NCBI GenBank assembly: GCA_964034945.1 | Contig: OZ035960.1 | Span: 114,443,324 to 114,507,323 of the forward strand | Direction of reading: 5' to 3' | Length of the DNA stretch: 64,000 nt | DNA from: Chrysopilus asiliformis | Lineage: Eukaryota; Arthropoda; Insecta; Diptera; Rhagionidae | Shown here: positions 45,600 through 56,708 of the stretch, in pieces | Position numbering within the stretch: position 1 is the first letter of the stretch | Layout of the letters: each line of letters begins with the position of its first letter | Position numbers and translations under genes: made by a program | The notes under the pieces: model-generated | Told to the model about the DNA's origin: nothing | Databases searched by the model: none | What the model saw: the letters and a program-made list of their open reading frames with translations, nothing else

Positions 45600-45953
45600 A
45601 ACCGGTTTTTTGAACCGAATCATAAGGAATTAAGCTAGAGACGTGAAATTTTGTACAGATAAATTTTGGTTTTTTGAACCGAATCAAAAACCACTGAATC
45701 ATTAAACTTTCAGTGGACCAAAACCAAACCTTAAACCGAAGCAGTCTTGAAAAAAGATGGTCGAACCGAACCAAAACCAAAGCATTTTTATGAAAAAATA
45801 TGGCCGAACCGAATCAAAACCCAAATAGATTTAAAAAAAGATGGACGAGCCGAACAAAAACCAAACCATTTCTATTTATTAGAAAATATGGTCGAACCGA
45901 ACTAAAACTAAACTAGTTTTTAAAAAGAACAAAATTTTTGAAATTTTATAAAC
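45600..45953 (+). repeat. CCGAACCAAAACCAAA tandem repeat
   Basis: About five degenerate units of 55-65 bp, each with GATGG(T/A)CGA(A/G)CCGAA followed by CAAAACCAAA. Complementary material is at 27030-27060 and 27740-27860. Confidence 0.7.
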
Positions 45954-45954
45954 C

Positions 45955-46184
45955 AGGGCTGGAATTATGTATCTCGACGCGTCTCTGTCTTTCGACGTCG
46001 ACGCAGCTTTTAACTCTTAACTACGCCATATCAGCAGCTTCAAATTTCCTGGAATGACAGTTCAGAATCACGTTTATATTCATAGTGACGATTCCGCGAA
46101 ATTTCAGGCTGCAGATATGGCGAAGTCAAAAGCTGCGTCGAAGTCGAAAGACAGAGACGCGTCGAGATACATGATTCTAGCCCT
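45955..46184. mobile_element. PIF/Harbinger-like MITE, second copy
   Basis: Shares the long inverted arms (ATGTATCTCGACGCGTCTCT and its complement) with 30683-30914, but its outermost bases differ (AGGGCTGGAAT / ATTCTAGCCCT). No clear duplication. Confidence 0.72.
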
Positions 46185-46246
46185 GAACCAAATTTTTGAA
46201 ATTTTAGAAACCAAAATTAACACCAGGATCAAATTTTCAAATTTAA

Positions 46247-46858
46247 CACTAGAACGACGGGAATTTGGAACTACCTAGAAAGACGGGAGCGGTCATTTTG
46301 ACCGCCATAAGAAGAAACATATGAAAACAAAAATTATCTTTATAGTTTTGCTATATTATGCATCGTTTATTATTCGATACAGTTTTCACAATAAACATTT
46401 TTGATACATCGTCCTTGACACTTTCCACAAGTAGGTTTTCCACATGACGCACAAAAATCTTGCGTTTTATTACGGCAGAATGAACACTGACGACGTTTTG
46501 AACTCTTAGCTGCAGTTGCAAAAGGCAGAGTTGCTGGAATCTTTTTGGTGGCACAATACGAAGCTCGTAGTTTATTTACAAGGTTCAGAATATAGCACCG
46601 CCGAGAAATCTGGGAGGAATTGCATGCGCATCAATAGAAATCTATAGGCGGTCAATTTGACCGCTACCGTCGTTCTAGGTAGAAGATTGATTTTTTCGCT
46701 TTTGTTAAAAATCTCAGAATATTTATCTATTTAAATTTGACGACATTAATAGGATGAGAAAAGTCAAAAAAATTCAAAGTGCTGAGGTTACCCATTTGTG
46801 TGGAACCAAAACTCAAAAGGCCTTTGCGGTCAAAATGACCGCTTCCGTCGTTCTAGTG
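46247..46858. mobile_element. piggyBac-like element with TTAA duplication
   Basis: Inverted ends CACTAGAACGACGG, flanked by TTAA on both sides (46243-46246, 46859-46862). GCGGTCATTTTGACCGC-type palindromes occur near both ends and once more inside beside a second terminal-like word (TTGACCGCTACCGTCGTTCT at 46651). At 612 bp it keeps only the 3' tip of the transposase gene. Confidence 0.85.
46370..46600 (-). pseudogene. piggyBac transposase C-terminal tail (cysteine-rich)
   Basis: On the minus strand an open frame ends with TAA at 46370-46372 and encodes KRRQCSFCRNKTQDFC, CGKPTCGKCQGRC and YCENCIE. The pattern CxxC...CxxC...CxxC...C...CxxC is the RING/PHD-like zinc module at the end of piggyBac transposases, which binds subterminal DNA. 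The catalytic Asp domain is absent. The tail lies about 120 bp from the left end, where the 3' end of the gene should be in an intact element, so the element is an internal-deletion derivative. Confidence 0.85.
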
Positions 46859-46909
46859 TTAAGGAACCAAAACTAGCACCAGGACCAAATTTTCAAATTT
46901 AACGTCCAA

Positions 46910-48540
46910 AAAAAACGTAACGCTAATTTTCGGCCTGATGGAGAGACGGGGTTATCCCCACCATTCGTTACGCTTATCCGAGTGAGGAGTTTAGTACTGC
47001 CGCCACACTGGCGGGGCTTCCTCTCCCCTCCCTCCAACTCCAAGTGTGATTTCACTATTTAATATAAAAAAGAATCTGTCTTTTTTTTTAAATTATACCC
47101 GATTTTTTCAATACTTACATGTAGAAGTCCTTCAAAAATCACTCTTAATTACAGGATATACGAGCAGAAATGAAATCGTAATTTAACATTACATCGAGCG
47201 GGAGTTTTCGAATGATAACACCCTAAGTAACTGCTATTAATCCGACCAGAGATTAAATTATGGGAATGAATCATAATGACCCAAAAATTACATGAGAAAT
47301 ATTTAATTTGTTAAGTAAGCATCCGACGCTGGAGTTGTTTTACATTACGGAAAATGCACAAAGATGTAGTATACACCATTCGTCTCGCACCTCATCAAAT
47401 ATGTAGCGAGGATCATACAACAAAAACAACAACAACAACAACAAAAAATAGTTATACAAGGCAAACCATCACGCACATTCATTTTTTGTCAAATATAAAT
47501 TTTCTTGCATTGAGGGAAACAAAAACAATGGATCTTAGATATTACCTGCACAAGATGGACATGCTAACGTAAGATTTCCCATGGATAGTCGAAAAAAAAA
47601 TCAGTTATCTTTGTTGGCTCTAAGTTTTATCTACTCGTACACATGTTTGTGAAATTCCCTCGCTAGGGTTGTTAAGAGTTTAACAAATACTTACAAGATC
47701 AAGTTTAAGATTCTTCATCGCTACGATAATGGCTGGTAGAAGTTTTTAAAAGATAACAGACGTCCAAGGTATACCAACTGAGAAATATAATCATTTTGGT
47801 TCCTTCGCCATCTAATCTTTTTCCAACACTTGCATTTCACCATATAATTTCGAAGGTTTTTACTCTTTAGGCATTTCTTGAGGCCTGTAAAAAAAAACCG
47901 GATATCTACATATATAATTAGTTGTGGCAATTTGAAGAGAACCAACCGATGGCCATTGAAGAAATTATTTTGCTGGTATGGTGGTATGGTGTTGGTTTGA
48001 AGATCAGAAAAAGAAAAATGTTTTCATTATAATACCGTGTAGTCTATACGACGACCCAGGTCTAAAATACTATACTATGAGTGTGAAAATACACAATAAA
48101 AAAAAAATACACATTCAATGTTAGCAAAAACGGTGCCAACTTTGAATGTCGTAAAATATGCATAACAGTAGTCAATTTGTAAATCTCACATAATTTGTGA
48201 AAAAAACGCAATAAAAAGTGTAAAATCATTTTACAATTTTTGTATAACTAATTGGACATTTTTTTTTGGTCGGGTTTAAATACATTTGAGGTGTAAAATT
48301 CAACTGGTAATTAGTGTAAGGCCGGAAGGTTGTGGATGGTATTTCGTAAATTCCTAGAAAAAAATCTTGTAATGTGACTTCTGTTAAAGGTGCTTACTTT
48401 TAGGTTTCAGAGACTGACCAGAAAATACGTCACTTGTAAGGAGATTGTAAAAAAGGGTCTGTGGTAGTTGGGTTGAAAGTATGTCTTTTGGGTTTTTAGG
48501 AAAGTCCATAAATTACGTCACATTTTTGAGGGCATTGGAA
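46910..48540. other. Intergenic DNA with one weak exon candidate
   Basis: Contains an ACAACAACAACAACAA patch near 47420 and AT-rich sequence. The only coding-like item is the candidate at 47721-47884, listed separately. Confidence 0.4.
47721..47884 (-). CDS. Candidate terminal exon, product unknown
   Basis: On the minus strand a strong acceptor (a run of nine T then ACAG) opens a frame of 54 codons ending with TAG at 47721-47723. The peptide is basic with closely spaced cysteines (KKCLKSKN, MVKCKCWKKIRWRR). No family recognised. A matching upstream exon with the right phase and a good donor was not found, so it may be chance. Confidence 0.2.
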
Positions 48541-48596
48541 TCTGAGGTGGTGTGAGGACGGTAGTAAATTCCCAACAATTTTTTTTTGAAAGTATG

Positions 48597-48712
48597 ATGA
48601 GGGGAAGAGGAGGGGAAGAGGAGGGGAAGAGGAGGGGAAGAGGAGGGGAAGAGGAGGGGAAGAGGAGGGGTCAGGAGGGGGAGAGGAGGGGAGAGGAGGG
48701 GAGAGGAGGGGG
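48597..48712. repeat. 11-bp purine minisatellite
   Basis: Six or more copies of AGGGGAAGAGG followed by a related GGGGAGAGGA run. Strand-asymmetric. Confidence 0.9.
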
Positions 48713-48925
48713 GATTCCGAAAAGCCTAAATTGAAGGGTGATTTATTTTATCCACAGCCCCTTATTGTTTTAAATTATGTCGAAAAGCACTAATCCTGAA
48801 TATATGACAAAATTTCAGTTCAATCGGTCAAGCCGTTTCCAAGCCGTTTCTGGAATGAGTAATTTTTGTAAAATCAAATCAAAATGTAAAATTTTTGCCA
48901 AAAAACAAACATATCTGTTTTTCTA

Positions 48926-49016
48926 CTCAACCGATTGGAATGAAATTAAAAAAAACAATTCAACCGATTGGAATGAAATAAAAAAAAACTACTCAACCGA
49001 CTGAGATGAAATTTTG
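48926..49016 (+). repeat. Short tandem repeat, about 34-bp unit, three copies
   Basis: Three copies of CAACCGA(T/C)TGGAATGAAAT-like sequence separated by A runs. Confidence 0.8.
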
Positions 49017-49043
49017 ACTAATACGTTCTAAGAAACCGTCTTA

Positions 49044-49403
49044 AGATGCCACTCCACATGAGAGTAAATGCCGGCGAGAACCTCTCAATAACAGCTACTC
49101 TCAAATGGACACGTCTCTGAGAGTCGCTCGCAGAAACTCGCAAAAACTCGCGAGCTGTCAAAAGTGATTCTACTCTCTAGTCGACAGGCCTCCACTGAAC
49201 TTTCGGGGAGTAGCTCGCCAGATACGAACAGCGTTTGAATTTCGCTAGTAGCTCTCGAGAACGCTAGAAGCTAGAAGCTCGATTTCGCTAGTAGCGATAG
49301 AAAAATCGCCGAAATTAACTCTCAAATGGACAACCTCCTGCGAGTAACTCTCGAGAGTTTTTCAGAGTTACTCGCGTATTTACTCTCATGTAGACCGGCA
49401 CCT
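49044..49403. mobile_element. PIF/Harbinger-like MITE (TTA duplication)
   Basis: Left end AGATGCCACTCCACATGAGA and right end read inward AGGTGCCGGTCTACATGAGA pair and continue through GAGTAAAT. TTA flanks both sides (49041-49043, 49404-49406). The interior repeats ACTCTC/GAGAGT and CTAGAAGCT words. Confidence 0.75.
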
Positions 49404-49409
49404 TTAGGG

Positions 49410-50650
49410 ATGAACTAAAATGTGTCCCAAATCATGTGTTTTTTTTCGCAAAAAAAGAAATAAAATATTTCATGCGACCTTCATTGTAGCTGAAATTAAA
49501 ACAAATTATTATTTTTTTTTCTCAAAATAACAGAAACTTATTTTTCAAAATTTATTCTTATGCCTTCTATTGTTTTATTCTTCGCTTGAAACAGACAAAA
49601 ACGCAATTTGTAAAATTAGCACAATTTGAAAACAACAAATTAACACATTTTATTCAATTATAATACGTAGAAGCCTCTAATTGTATGGAAGTTTTTTGAT
49701 TTCACACAATTTTTTGCTACTAAAAATCACACAATTAAATGCTGAAATTTTCAAATACATTTTTTGACTGTGTATACGCACGTACGTGTGTAGACCTTTG
49801 CCCACGTACGTATTGTCCACGATTCTCAAGATGCTGTCGCACAGATGGATGGTTTTTGCGAATAGCATCGAATCTAATACATAATATGCTGTGCTACGGT
49901 ACTTTTCCATTCTAAAACGGTAGTCAATTGCAAAATTAATCAAATGAATTATGCGAAAGTTTTGATTTCGAAAAAAAAACATTAAGTAAACAACAATTCA
50001 GAAAAAAAATCTCTGGGCCAAGGCAGCAACGTAAAAATGTAAACAAGTAGTAAATTTATTTAATAAGAATTTTGTTTGTAAATATAAGAGCGGAAATTAG
50101 CATTTAGAAAAATTAATAGGTTTTTTAAAACATTCAAATATAGAAATTTTTCAATGTATTTACATTAGAAAGTGATACAGAAATGTACAATACAAAGTGG
50201 AAGCCGTGTTTCACAAACGATTGTATATTTTAGGAGTAAAATAATTACTTTTTTGGAAATTTTAGCAAAATTATGTACTTATTATAGTTTGAATTGAAGA
50301 TTTCTTTTTAAAGATAAAAAAAGAGTTATAAAGTTCTTTCAAATTACTATTTAATTGTACTAATTTGTTTTATGGGAAGATTTTCCACATTTTTTCATGG
50401 CTTTCTTGAATACAAGTGGAAAAAATTTCGATAATTCAATAAATTTAACTATTTAAAAAAAAAAATTGAGGAAACCAAAAAATGGAAACCTGTAGTGAGA
50501 CGCTAGTGAGACGCTGCGTGAATTCTTTTCGCAGCAATTATCACGACTGCTGCAGGCGAGAGATCGCTAAACCTTACAAATGTTAGAACTCAATTCATGT
50601 CTTGTAATATACATACCTTTATAACTTTCACCGTTACTGATGGATGATAT
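49410..50650. other. AT-rich DNA with a weak minus-strand candidate
   Basis: A minus-strand frame (49677-49982) contains MEKYRSTAYYVLD after an acceptor-like GTTTTAG. I could not join it in frame to anything with good donors. No gene claimed. Confidence 0.35.
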
Positions 50651-50656
50651 TATATT

Positions 50657-51164
50657 GAGGGTATTCACAATCCTCTTTTAATTTTCGGTATTCGGTATTT
50701 TCGGTATTCGGTATTTTCGGTATTCGGTATTTTCGGTATTTTCGGTATTCGGTATTTTCGGTATTCGGTATTTTCGGTAATATTAAAAGACTGAAAATAT
50801 TCTGCTGTGAACATCCCACAAATATGTCACATACCTTTAAATCCATGTTTGATGTATTCTTTTGAATTTCTATTGTGGCAACGGCTATCAAAATTGAAAA
50901 AAATTGCATCAGTCCGATGAGATTAACAAAAAACCAGCGAGAAAATTTGACAACTAAAAACATTACTAGCGCCACTCGCGGTTGATTCTTGATACCGAAT
51001 AACCGGGCCGGAAAACACGACTCAAGGCATGTCTACAATTACCGAATCCGGTAATTCATTTTTACATGAACCAAATTACCGTCTCGGTAAAAATCTGTTA
51101 AATTTGACTGAATTACCGAGCGGTAAATTTACTCGCAATTTAAAAGACGACTGTGAATACCCTC
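50657..51164. mobile_element. MITE with 6-bp duplication and an inner minisatellite
   Basis: The left end GAGGGTATTCACAATCCTCT pairs with the right end read inward GAGGGTATTCACAGTCGTCT. TATATT flanks both sides (50651-50656, 51165-51170). Near the left end a 16-bp minisatellite GGTATTTTCGGTATTC occurs about six times (50683-50779), and TACCG/CGGTAA words fill much of the right half. A minus-strand frame with a hydrophobic start (LIGLMQFFSILIAVATI) lies inside. Confidence 0.72.
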
Positions 51165-51727
51165 TATATTAATTTTCCATTATGATTTACTGCAATAGCT
51201 GTGACATGTTGTTTTCTGAAAAAATAAAATTCCATGAAATATCTCGGTCAGCTGTCATAAAAGTCTCATTCCCGTGAGATATTTTTGAGACAAATTATAG
51301 GAAATTTTATAAAAAGCCGCCATTTTTCTTACTTCCCGCTAACGGATTTCCTCCAGAAGTTGAAAGAATCGCCCCATTCCAGGACCAAACATGCCTGTAA
51401 AATTTTATGGCTCTAGCTCTATTAGTTTTTGAGAAATATTGTACACAGGCTAAAGCCCAGTACATACTAACGATTGCGATTACGATTGCGATTACGATTA
51501 CGATTACGATTGCGATTGCGATTGCGATTACGATTATGATTGGGATTACGATTACGATTGCGATTACGATTGCGATTGCAATTACGATTGCGATTACGAT
51601 TACGATTGCGATTACGATTGAGATTAGATTGAGCTTTCTCGACCAATGAGATCAAAGGTTTTATTTCCTTATCGTTGAAAGCTATGCTGTTATTGGTCGA
51701 AAAGCTTCAATCGTAATCGCTCTAATC

Positions 51728-52562
51728 CAGCGATTCTCAACCTGTGGGGCGCGAGTACATTTAAGGGGGGGCGCGAGCATATCCAAGACAAAATATTTAA
51801 AAAAGTTTATTAATTGACTGAAAGGAAAGTACATACCCACATACAAAACAAAATACATTTCGATATAATATTTAATAATTAACCAGCGCGAAACCAACGC
51901 AACTACAACGCTCTGAACTGTCACGCAGTGCAAAATTCTAGCGACAGAGCACAATGGCAGCTCGTGAAGTAGTACAAGTGACATAATATAAAGTGGTATA
52001 AACTTGGAAAAATTACAAAAATGGATAATTTTGAAGCGATAATTTGCTTTGTTGGTCTTTATCTTTGTTATTTGCACTAAGGCTATCAATTTTTCCTCGA
52101 ACGACATTTTTCCAACCTCACTTTATGAACTGTCAACGCAGAATTCTGCGGCAAAGTTAGAAGTTTGCAAACTTTTGCGTTGCGGTTACATTGTAGCTGC
52201 GTTCTATACGTTCACTGTGCTCACTTCAAACAATTTGTGGGAACCAAACTTTTAAGTGACAGTTTCTTCGCCAGTTTCGCGTCGGTTTCGCGTTCATTGT
52301 GATTTCAGGGTTAAAACAACTTCTCGCGAAACCGCAAAAATGACGCAAGAGCAATAAAAAGGCACCGGATTCTTGTTTTGTCAATAAATTACTGTTTTCT
52401 TGGTAATTTGTGTTTAAAATTAGGGTAGTAGTGTAGGTTTAGCGCCAAAATACTCAAATTACGTTATTATTGTATACATTTTATTGTATGCAGGGGGGGG
52501 GGGGGGGGGGGGGGGGCTGGCGCGATGACAATTTTGATATACTGAAAGGTTGAGAAACGCTG
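51728..52562. mobile_element. hAT-type non-autonomous element (8-bp duplication)
   Basis: The ends are CAGCGATTCTCAACCTGTGG at the left and, read inward from the right, CAGCGTTTCTCAACCTTTCA, the familiar hAT terminus. CTCTAATC flanks both sides (51720-51727, 52563-52570), the expected 8-bp duplication. Next to the right end is a run of about 27 G (52493-52517). Inner frames have no similarity to a hAT transposase that I recognise. Confidence 0.88.
52493..52517. repeat. Poly-G run
   Basis: An unbroken run of about 25-27 G near the right end of the hAT element; the opposite end has GGGGGGG in the mirrored position (51764). Length is likely to be unstable and hard to sequence. Confidence 0.9.
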
Positions 52563-52664
52563 CTCTAATCGACTAATAATGCTCTAATCGACTCAGGAGT
52601 GTTCGGGGAATGTTTTTTGGGCAAAATTAAGAGGTCCAAGTTTTTTATGATACAGAAGTAAATA

Positions 52665-54365
52665 AAGTAAAACATCAGAAAGTAAAAAAAAAAACAATTT
52701 TGGCGTTACATATAAGTAACAGTAGATAATTTTTGCGTTACATATAAGTAACAATTATAAAAAAAATTGGTTAAATTCCTCTTTGCGCCCTCACACTTCT
52801 TCTAATTTTTTTTAAGAAAATATTTTTTTTTTGTTTTTTTTTTTTTTAAGAAAACTACTTTGTTTTTGACCCAAGCAAAATTTATTTTTTGAAAAACGCC
52901 TTGGTCAATCTTTTTTTTTTATTTGTTAGAATTTAGAAAAACTATAAACATGTTCAAAATAGTCTTTGCGGTTATATAAAAGTTAACTAGAGCGTGTAGA
53001 ATTCAGTGTTCTTGTGAAGATTGAGTTTTATCGACATTTTCACACTGAAAACGACATTCCAAAGTGATCTTGTTAGCCGGTTTCACAGCTCTCTATCAAA
53101 TGTCTTAAGTTACCTCTTCTTTGCATGATACAGATATGAGTATCTATTATCTACCAGCTAAAGCTATACTAGTTAGCGCTTCATGATTTTCCCGCAGTAA
53201 AGTTCAATGGAAATGTGAGTTTTGTTGATTTGGAATCTTTAAATTTCTATCATTCCAACTGTTTCCGTAATAGATGAACCAACACAACCTTGAGTAATTA
53301 GCGATGCCTTCAATTACCTTGAAAAAATTTAATATAAGTCGGCGATTGAAGAACCATAGCGTCGTCTGAGAATTCTTTTATCCCATCCGCGTTACAAAAT
53401 TAGTGTCTATGGGGCAAAATAATTCTGAAGTGGCATTTATCAAATTAAAGTGAGCACATCCTGGGAAATTTTACATTTGACACATAAATTCTTTTGGCCT
53501 GCATTAAAAATAAAATACCTAAACATTCACCCGTTATCTATGTTACATAATGTTTGCAAAAATGTCTGCATTTTTCAGTGTGAATAAATATTTCACGTGG
53601 GTTTTTCCTCACAATCGTATCATCGTGTATTGTCGCTTTTGTGCAAAACAGGTATTGACAGATATTAACTCATCGTTATTCATTAATTTGTTGATTGTCA
53701 AATGTTATAAAAACCGGAAATTCTGTTTTTGTTTAAAAAAACACCCAATCTAGCACCAAGTCTGGTTTGTAAACTTACAACGATGAGTCAAAATCGTTTG
53801 AGCCGCTACAATGTCGAACCTGTTGAAGTCAAAAATTTTAATTTCTTCATTCATAACAAGTTCTTTTGAATGCACTCTCAAGAATTTATTTCTTTGAAAA
53901 TTTAATATTAATTTTAGTTGAAATAATTTCGTCATTAATCTATCTGCGTATTTGTATAGATAAAGAAAATATGTACAAGTGCTTGTCCGCAGATAAACCA
54001 AAATGTTGCCAAAATATGCAATGAATGTTAAAAATTTTGCAGTTGGCTAGGCTAGATAATTTGTGGTTTTTTCAACACCACTCTATACAATCTTCAATTG
54101 AGGCAGTGTTTAATTCGTATACAAAAGATTCATAAAAATAGAGTCATTCGATTGATACACATAGTTATATGCGGGCAAACGCGTGTCAGGCATTCAATTT
54201 AGCTTTAGGTTCCCCAAAAATATATTCACTTTTACAATGACTAGCCTTGTTTTACATCAATTTATGGAAAATTTATACATAATTGAAAAGTTAGTCATTG
54301 GTAGAAAAACAGAAATAAACTGGAAATATCGTAACCAAAAAAACCGGACTGATTTTCATGCTCTG
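52665..54365. other. AT-rich DNA, nothing recognised
   Basis: A directly repeated GCGTTACATATAAGTAACA occurs at 52704 and 52735. No gene seen. Confidence 0.45.
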
Positions 54366-54527
54366 ATGGACTGTCCATGAAGTACGTCACAAGATCAGGG
54401 AGGAGGGGGATTTTATGGTAGTGTGTCGGCGGTATTAAATCCCGTATAAAAATCGCGAAAAACATGCTGAGGGGGGAGGAAGGTCAGAAATGACGAAAGT
54501 GAGTGTGAAATATTTTGTGGACAACGC

Positions 54528-55010
54528 CAAAGTCCAATTCAGACTAACGATTGCGATTACGATTACGATTGCGATTACGATTGCGATTGCGATTACGATT
54601 GCGATTGCGATTGCGATTACGATTACGATTACGATTACGATTACGATTACGATTGCGATTACGATTACGATTACGATTACGATTACGATTACGATTACGA
54701 TTGCGATTGCGATTACGATTGCGATTGCGATTACGATTACGATTACGATTACGATTACGATTACGATTACGATTACGATTACGATTACGATTGCGATTGC
54801 GATTACGATTGCGATTGCGATTGCGATTACGATTGTGGTTGTGGTTGTGGTTGTGGTTGTGGTTGTGGTTGTGGTTGTGATTGTGATTGTGATTTCGATT
54901 ACGATTGAGGTTCCTCGATCAATGAGATCAAAGCTTTAATTGTCCTATCGTTAGAAGTTTTTGTCTCATTCAAAGCTTTCATTTTCCTATAGTTAAAGCT
55001 TTGAACATCC
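54528..55010. mobile_element. Repeat family C, copy 4, hexamer-expanded
   Basis: Left arm CAGACTAACGATTGCGATTA runs into 54546-54905, a continuous array of about 60 hexamers (GATTGC, GATTAC) with a block of GGTTGT near the right end (54835-54877). The centre CTCGATCAATGAGATCAAAG follows; the right arm is truncated. Frames across the array (Ile-Thr or Leu-Arg repeats) are artefacts. Confidence 0.85.
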
Positions 55011-55012
55011 CG

Positions 55013-55410
55013 TTAGACCACCTATTATCCCCTCTCCCGTACAAATTGAATACTTTTCGTCTATTTTCTCCAAAAGGGTGCATACTATCGAAAAATTTGT
55101 AAAGACAAAATATGTTTAAAATATAATTTTACATAACCGTTTCATACATCAGAATCGAATCGGACCAATCCTTCCCCTTCTCCCATACAAATGGATTTTT
55201 TCATAAAAATGTTGTCTGCCCTAATATAGAGTATTTGATGATTGTCCCTTGGCAATTTTAGCTTTTCTTATGTTTGCAGTGAAAATTAGAGAATATTGTT
55301 TGCAACTCTCCACAAAACTTTAGTATAATTTCCTGTCACATACCAAAATATTTTGGCCCCACACTCTCCTAAAAAAGTGCTGTCCGGGTTGTTTTCCCTG
55401 TCTCCTTCGC
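55013..55410 (+). repeat. Partial copy of repeat family E
   Basis: CCCTCTCCCGTACAAATTGA and GTGCATACTATCGAAAAATT match 43720-43800 with the same order onward. The 5' part with the CTGTC run is missing, replaced by the family C element. Confidence 0.65.
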
Positions 55411-55424
55411 ATACGAGGTAGTAC

Positions 55425-55815
55425 CAGCGATGTCCCCCTACTACAATTGTAGTAAATCTACTACTATTTTCGGCTTCAAAAGCCTTAGTGCGTAGTAAAT
55501 CAAATCTACTACTATTTTTTGTGAAATACATGAATCAACCAAAAAATTGTATTATACATGTTAAATGTAAAAGGCTTCTAACGAAATTTAATATGAGGCA
55601 GCCAATACAAAAGAAGTTTTTAAACGTCATTTTCTGAACTACAGCAAGTTTTTTGTTAATAGAATTTTGGTATTATGAATGATAAAGCTATTTAGCTTTA
55701 GTTATACAAATTGGTATATCGGGATAGGTAGAATAGGTCGTTTTTGAAAATCTGCTACTATTAGTATAAATCTACTACTATTTTTCCCTCCTAAGGCAAA
55801 TTGGGGCCATCCCTG
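55425..55815. mobile_element. hAT-type MITE (8-bp duplication)
   Basis: Ends CAGCGATGTCCCC and, read inward from the right, CAGGGATGGCCCC. GGTAGTAC flanks both sides (55417-55424, 55816-55823). AAATCTACTACTATTTT recurs inside in both halves. Confidence 0.85.
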
Positions 55816-55829
55816 GGTAGTACTGCCGT

Positions 55830-56700
55830 ACCCTCGTATATTGCCCTAAAAGCACATATGAAAAATGTTTCCAATTACAAAAAACGAAGTCAATTTAACA
55901 ACAGAAAACTTTTTCAGTGCACAAAAAATGAAAGTGAATAGCCATTAGTCTGATATACCATTCACATGTGCTGGAATTTGTAACTACCAGAAATAAAAAC
56001 TCGTCCAAAAATTTTCTAATTTAGCTATGATGCCTACTTGCTGCCGGTCCTATGAAATTACGTCATATTTAGTTCTAATTAAACAATTATTGTAAAAAAG
56101 AGCTAGACCAACATCATCGACTAGCATTAAAACTTACTCGTCATGCAATGCCCCGATAGCCATATTATATTTGAGCAAGAATTATTATTAACCTATACTA
56201 AGTTGAATAATAGTTTTGCCACCGCGTACAGGTGTGGCAGCAATATATCCAATTGATAATAACATATAACTAACATGCCATAGGCATGGCTTCAAGTGGA
56301 AGCACTTTTTTTATAGTTCAAAATTTTATCACACAACCAACAGGTTATAAGGTTATAATCGAAGTTTTTTTTTTCTTTTTGCTATTTTTGCGCCGATGCA
56401 ACTTTAAAAGGCGCGGCTTTCAGAGAGTGGACTTTTAACGACTAGGCTAAACATTGGCCAAAGGAGAGAACGCGTTTCAAATCTTTGTAATATTTGAATT
56501 GCTAAAAAAGATTTGTAAAAGATCAGAAAATACGATTCTTTTTTTATAATTTTTGTAAAATTTTGGAACAAGAATTTTTTTGCAAGATCTTCGATTTTTT
56601 GAACTCTGTTCCCTCGTGTTAGGCTGTTACGCGAATTTTTGTGTGCAATTTAAGGCCCCGTTTACATTTGACATTTTTTCTTGAATTTCTCCGCGAATTT
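55830..56700. other. AT-rich DNA, nothing recognised
   Basis: No credible gene or named repeat. Confidence 0.45.
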
Positions 56701-56708
56701 TATTCAGA

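Larger units (their letters stand above)
51453..52585. mobile_element. Repeat family C, copy 3, split by a hAT element
   Basis: The left arm begins CATACTAACGATTGCGATTA and holds about 25 hexamers (GATTGC, GATTAC). The centre has CTCGACCAATGAGATCAAAG. The right arm is broken after AATCGTAATCG and resumes beyond the hAT element with CTCTAATCGACTAATAATG. Confidence 0.7.
51315..52660 (+). repeat. Repeat family B, copy 2, interrupted
   Basis: Left part 51315-51452 and right part 52579-52660 match family B copy 1. Everything between was inserted later: a family C element, itself split by a hAT element. Confidence 0.72.

Noticed and set aside
49677..49982. Minus-strand 101-codon frame containing MEKYRSTAYYVLD
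   Set aside because: Its acceptor and donor are weak and the phase does not fit the hydrophobic frame at 50963; no family recognised.
54490..54939. 149- and 109-codon frames of Ile-Thr and Leu-Arg repeats
   Set aside because: Translation of the hexamer array within a family C MITE.
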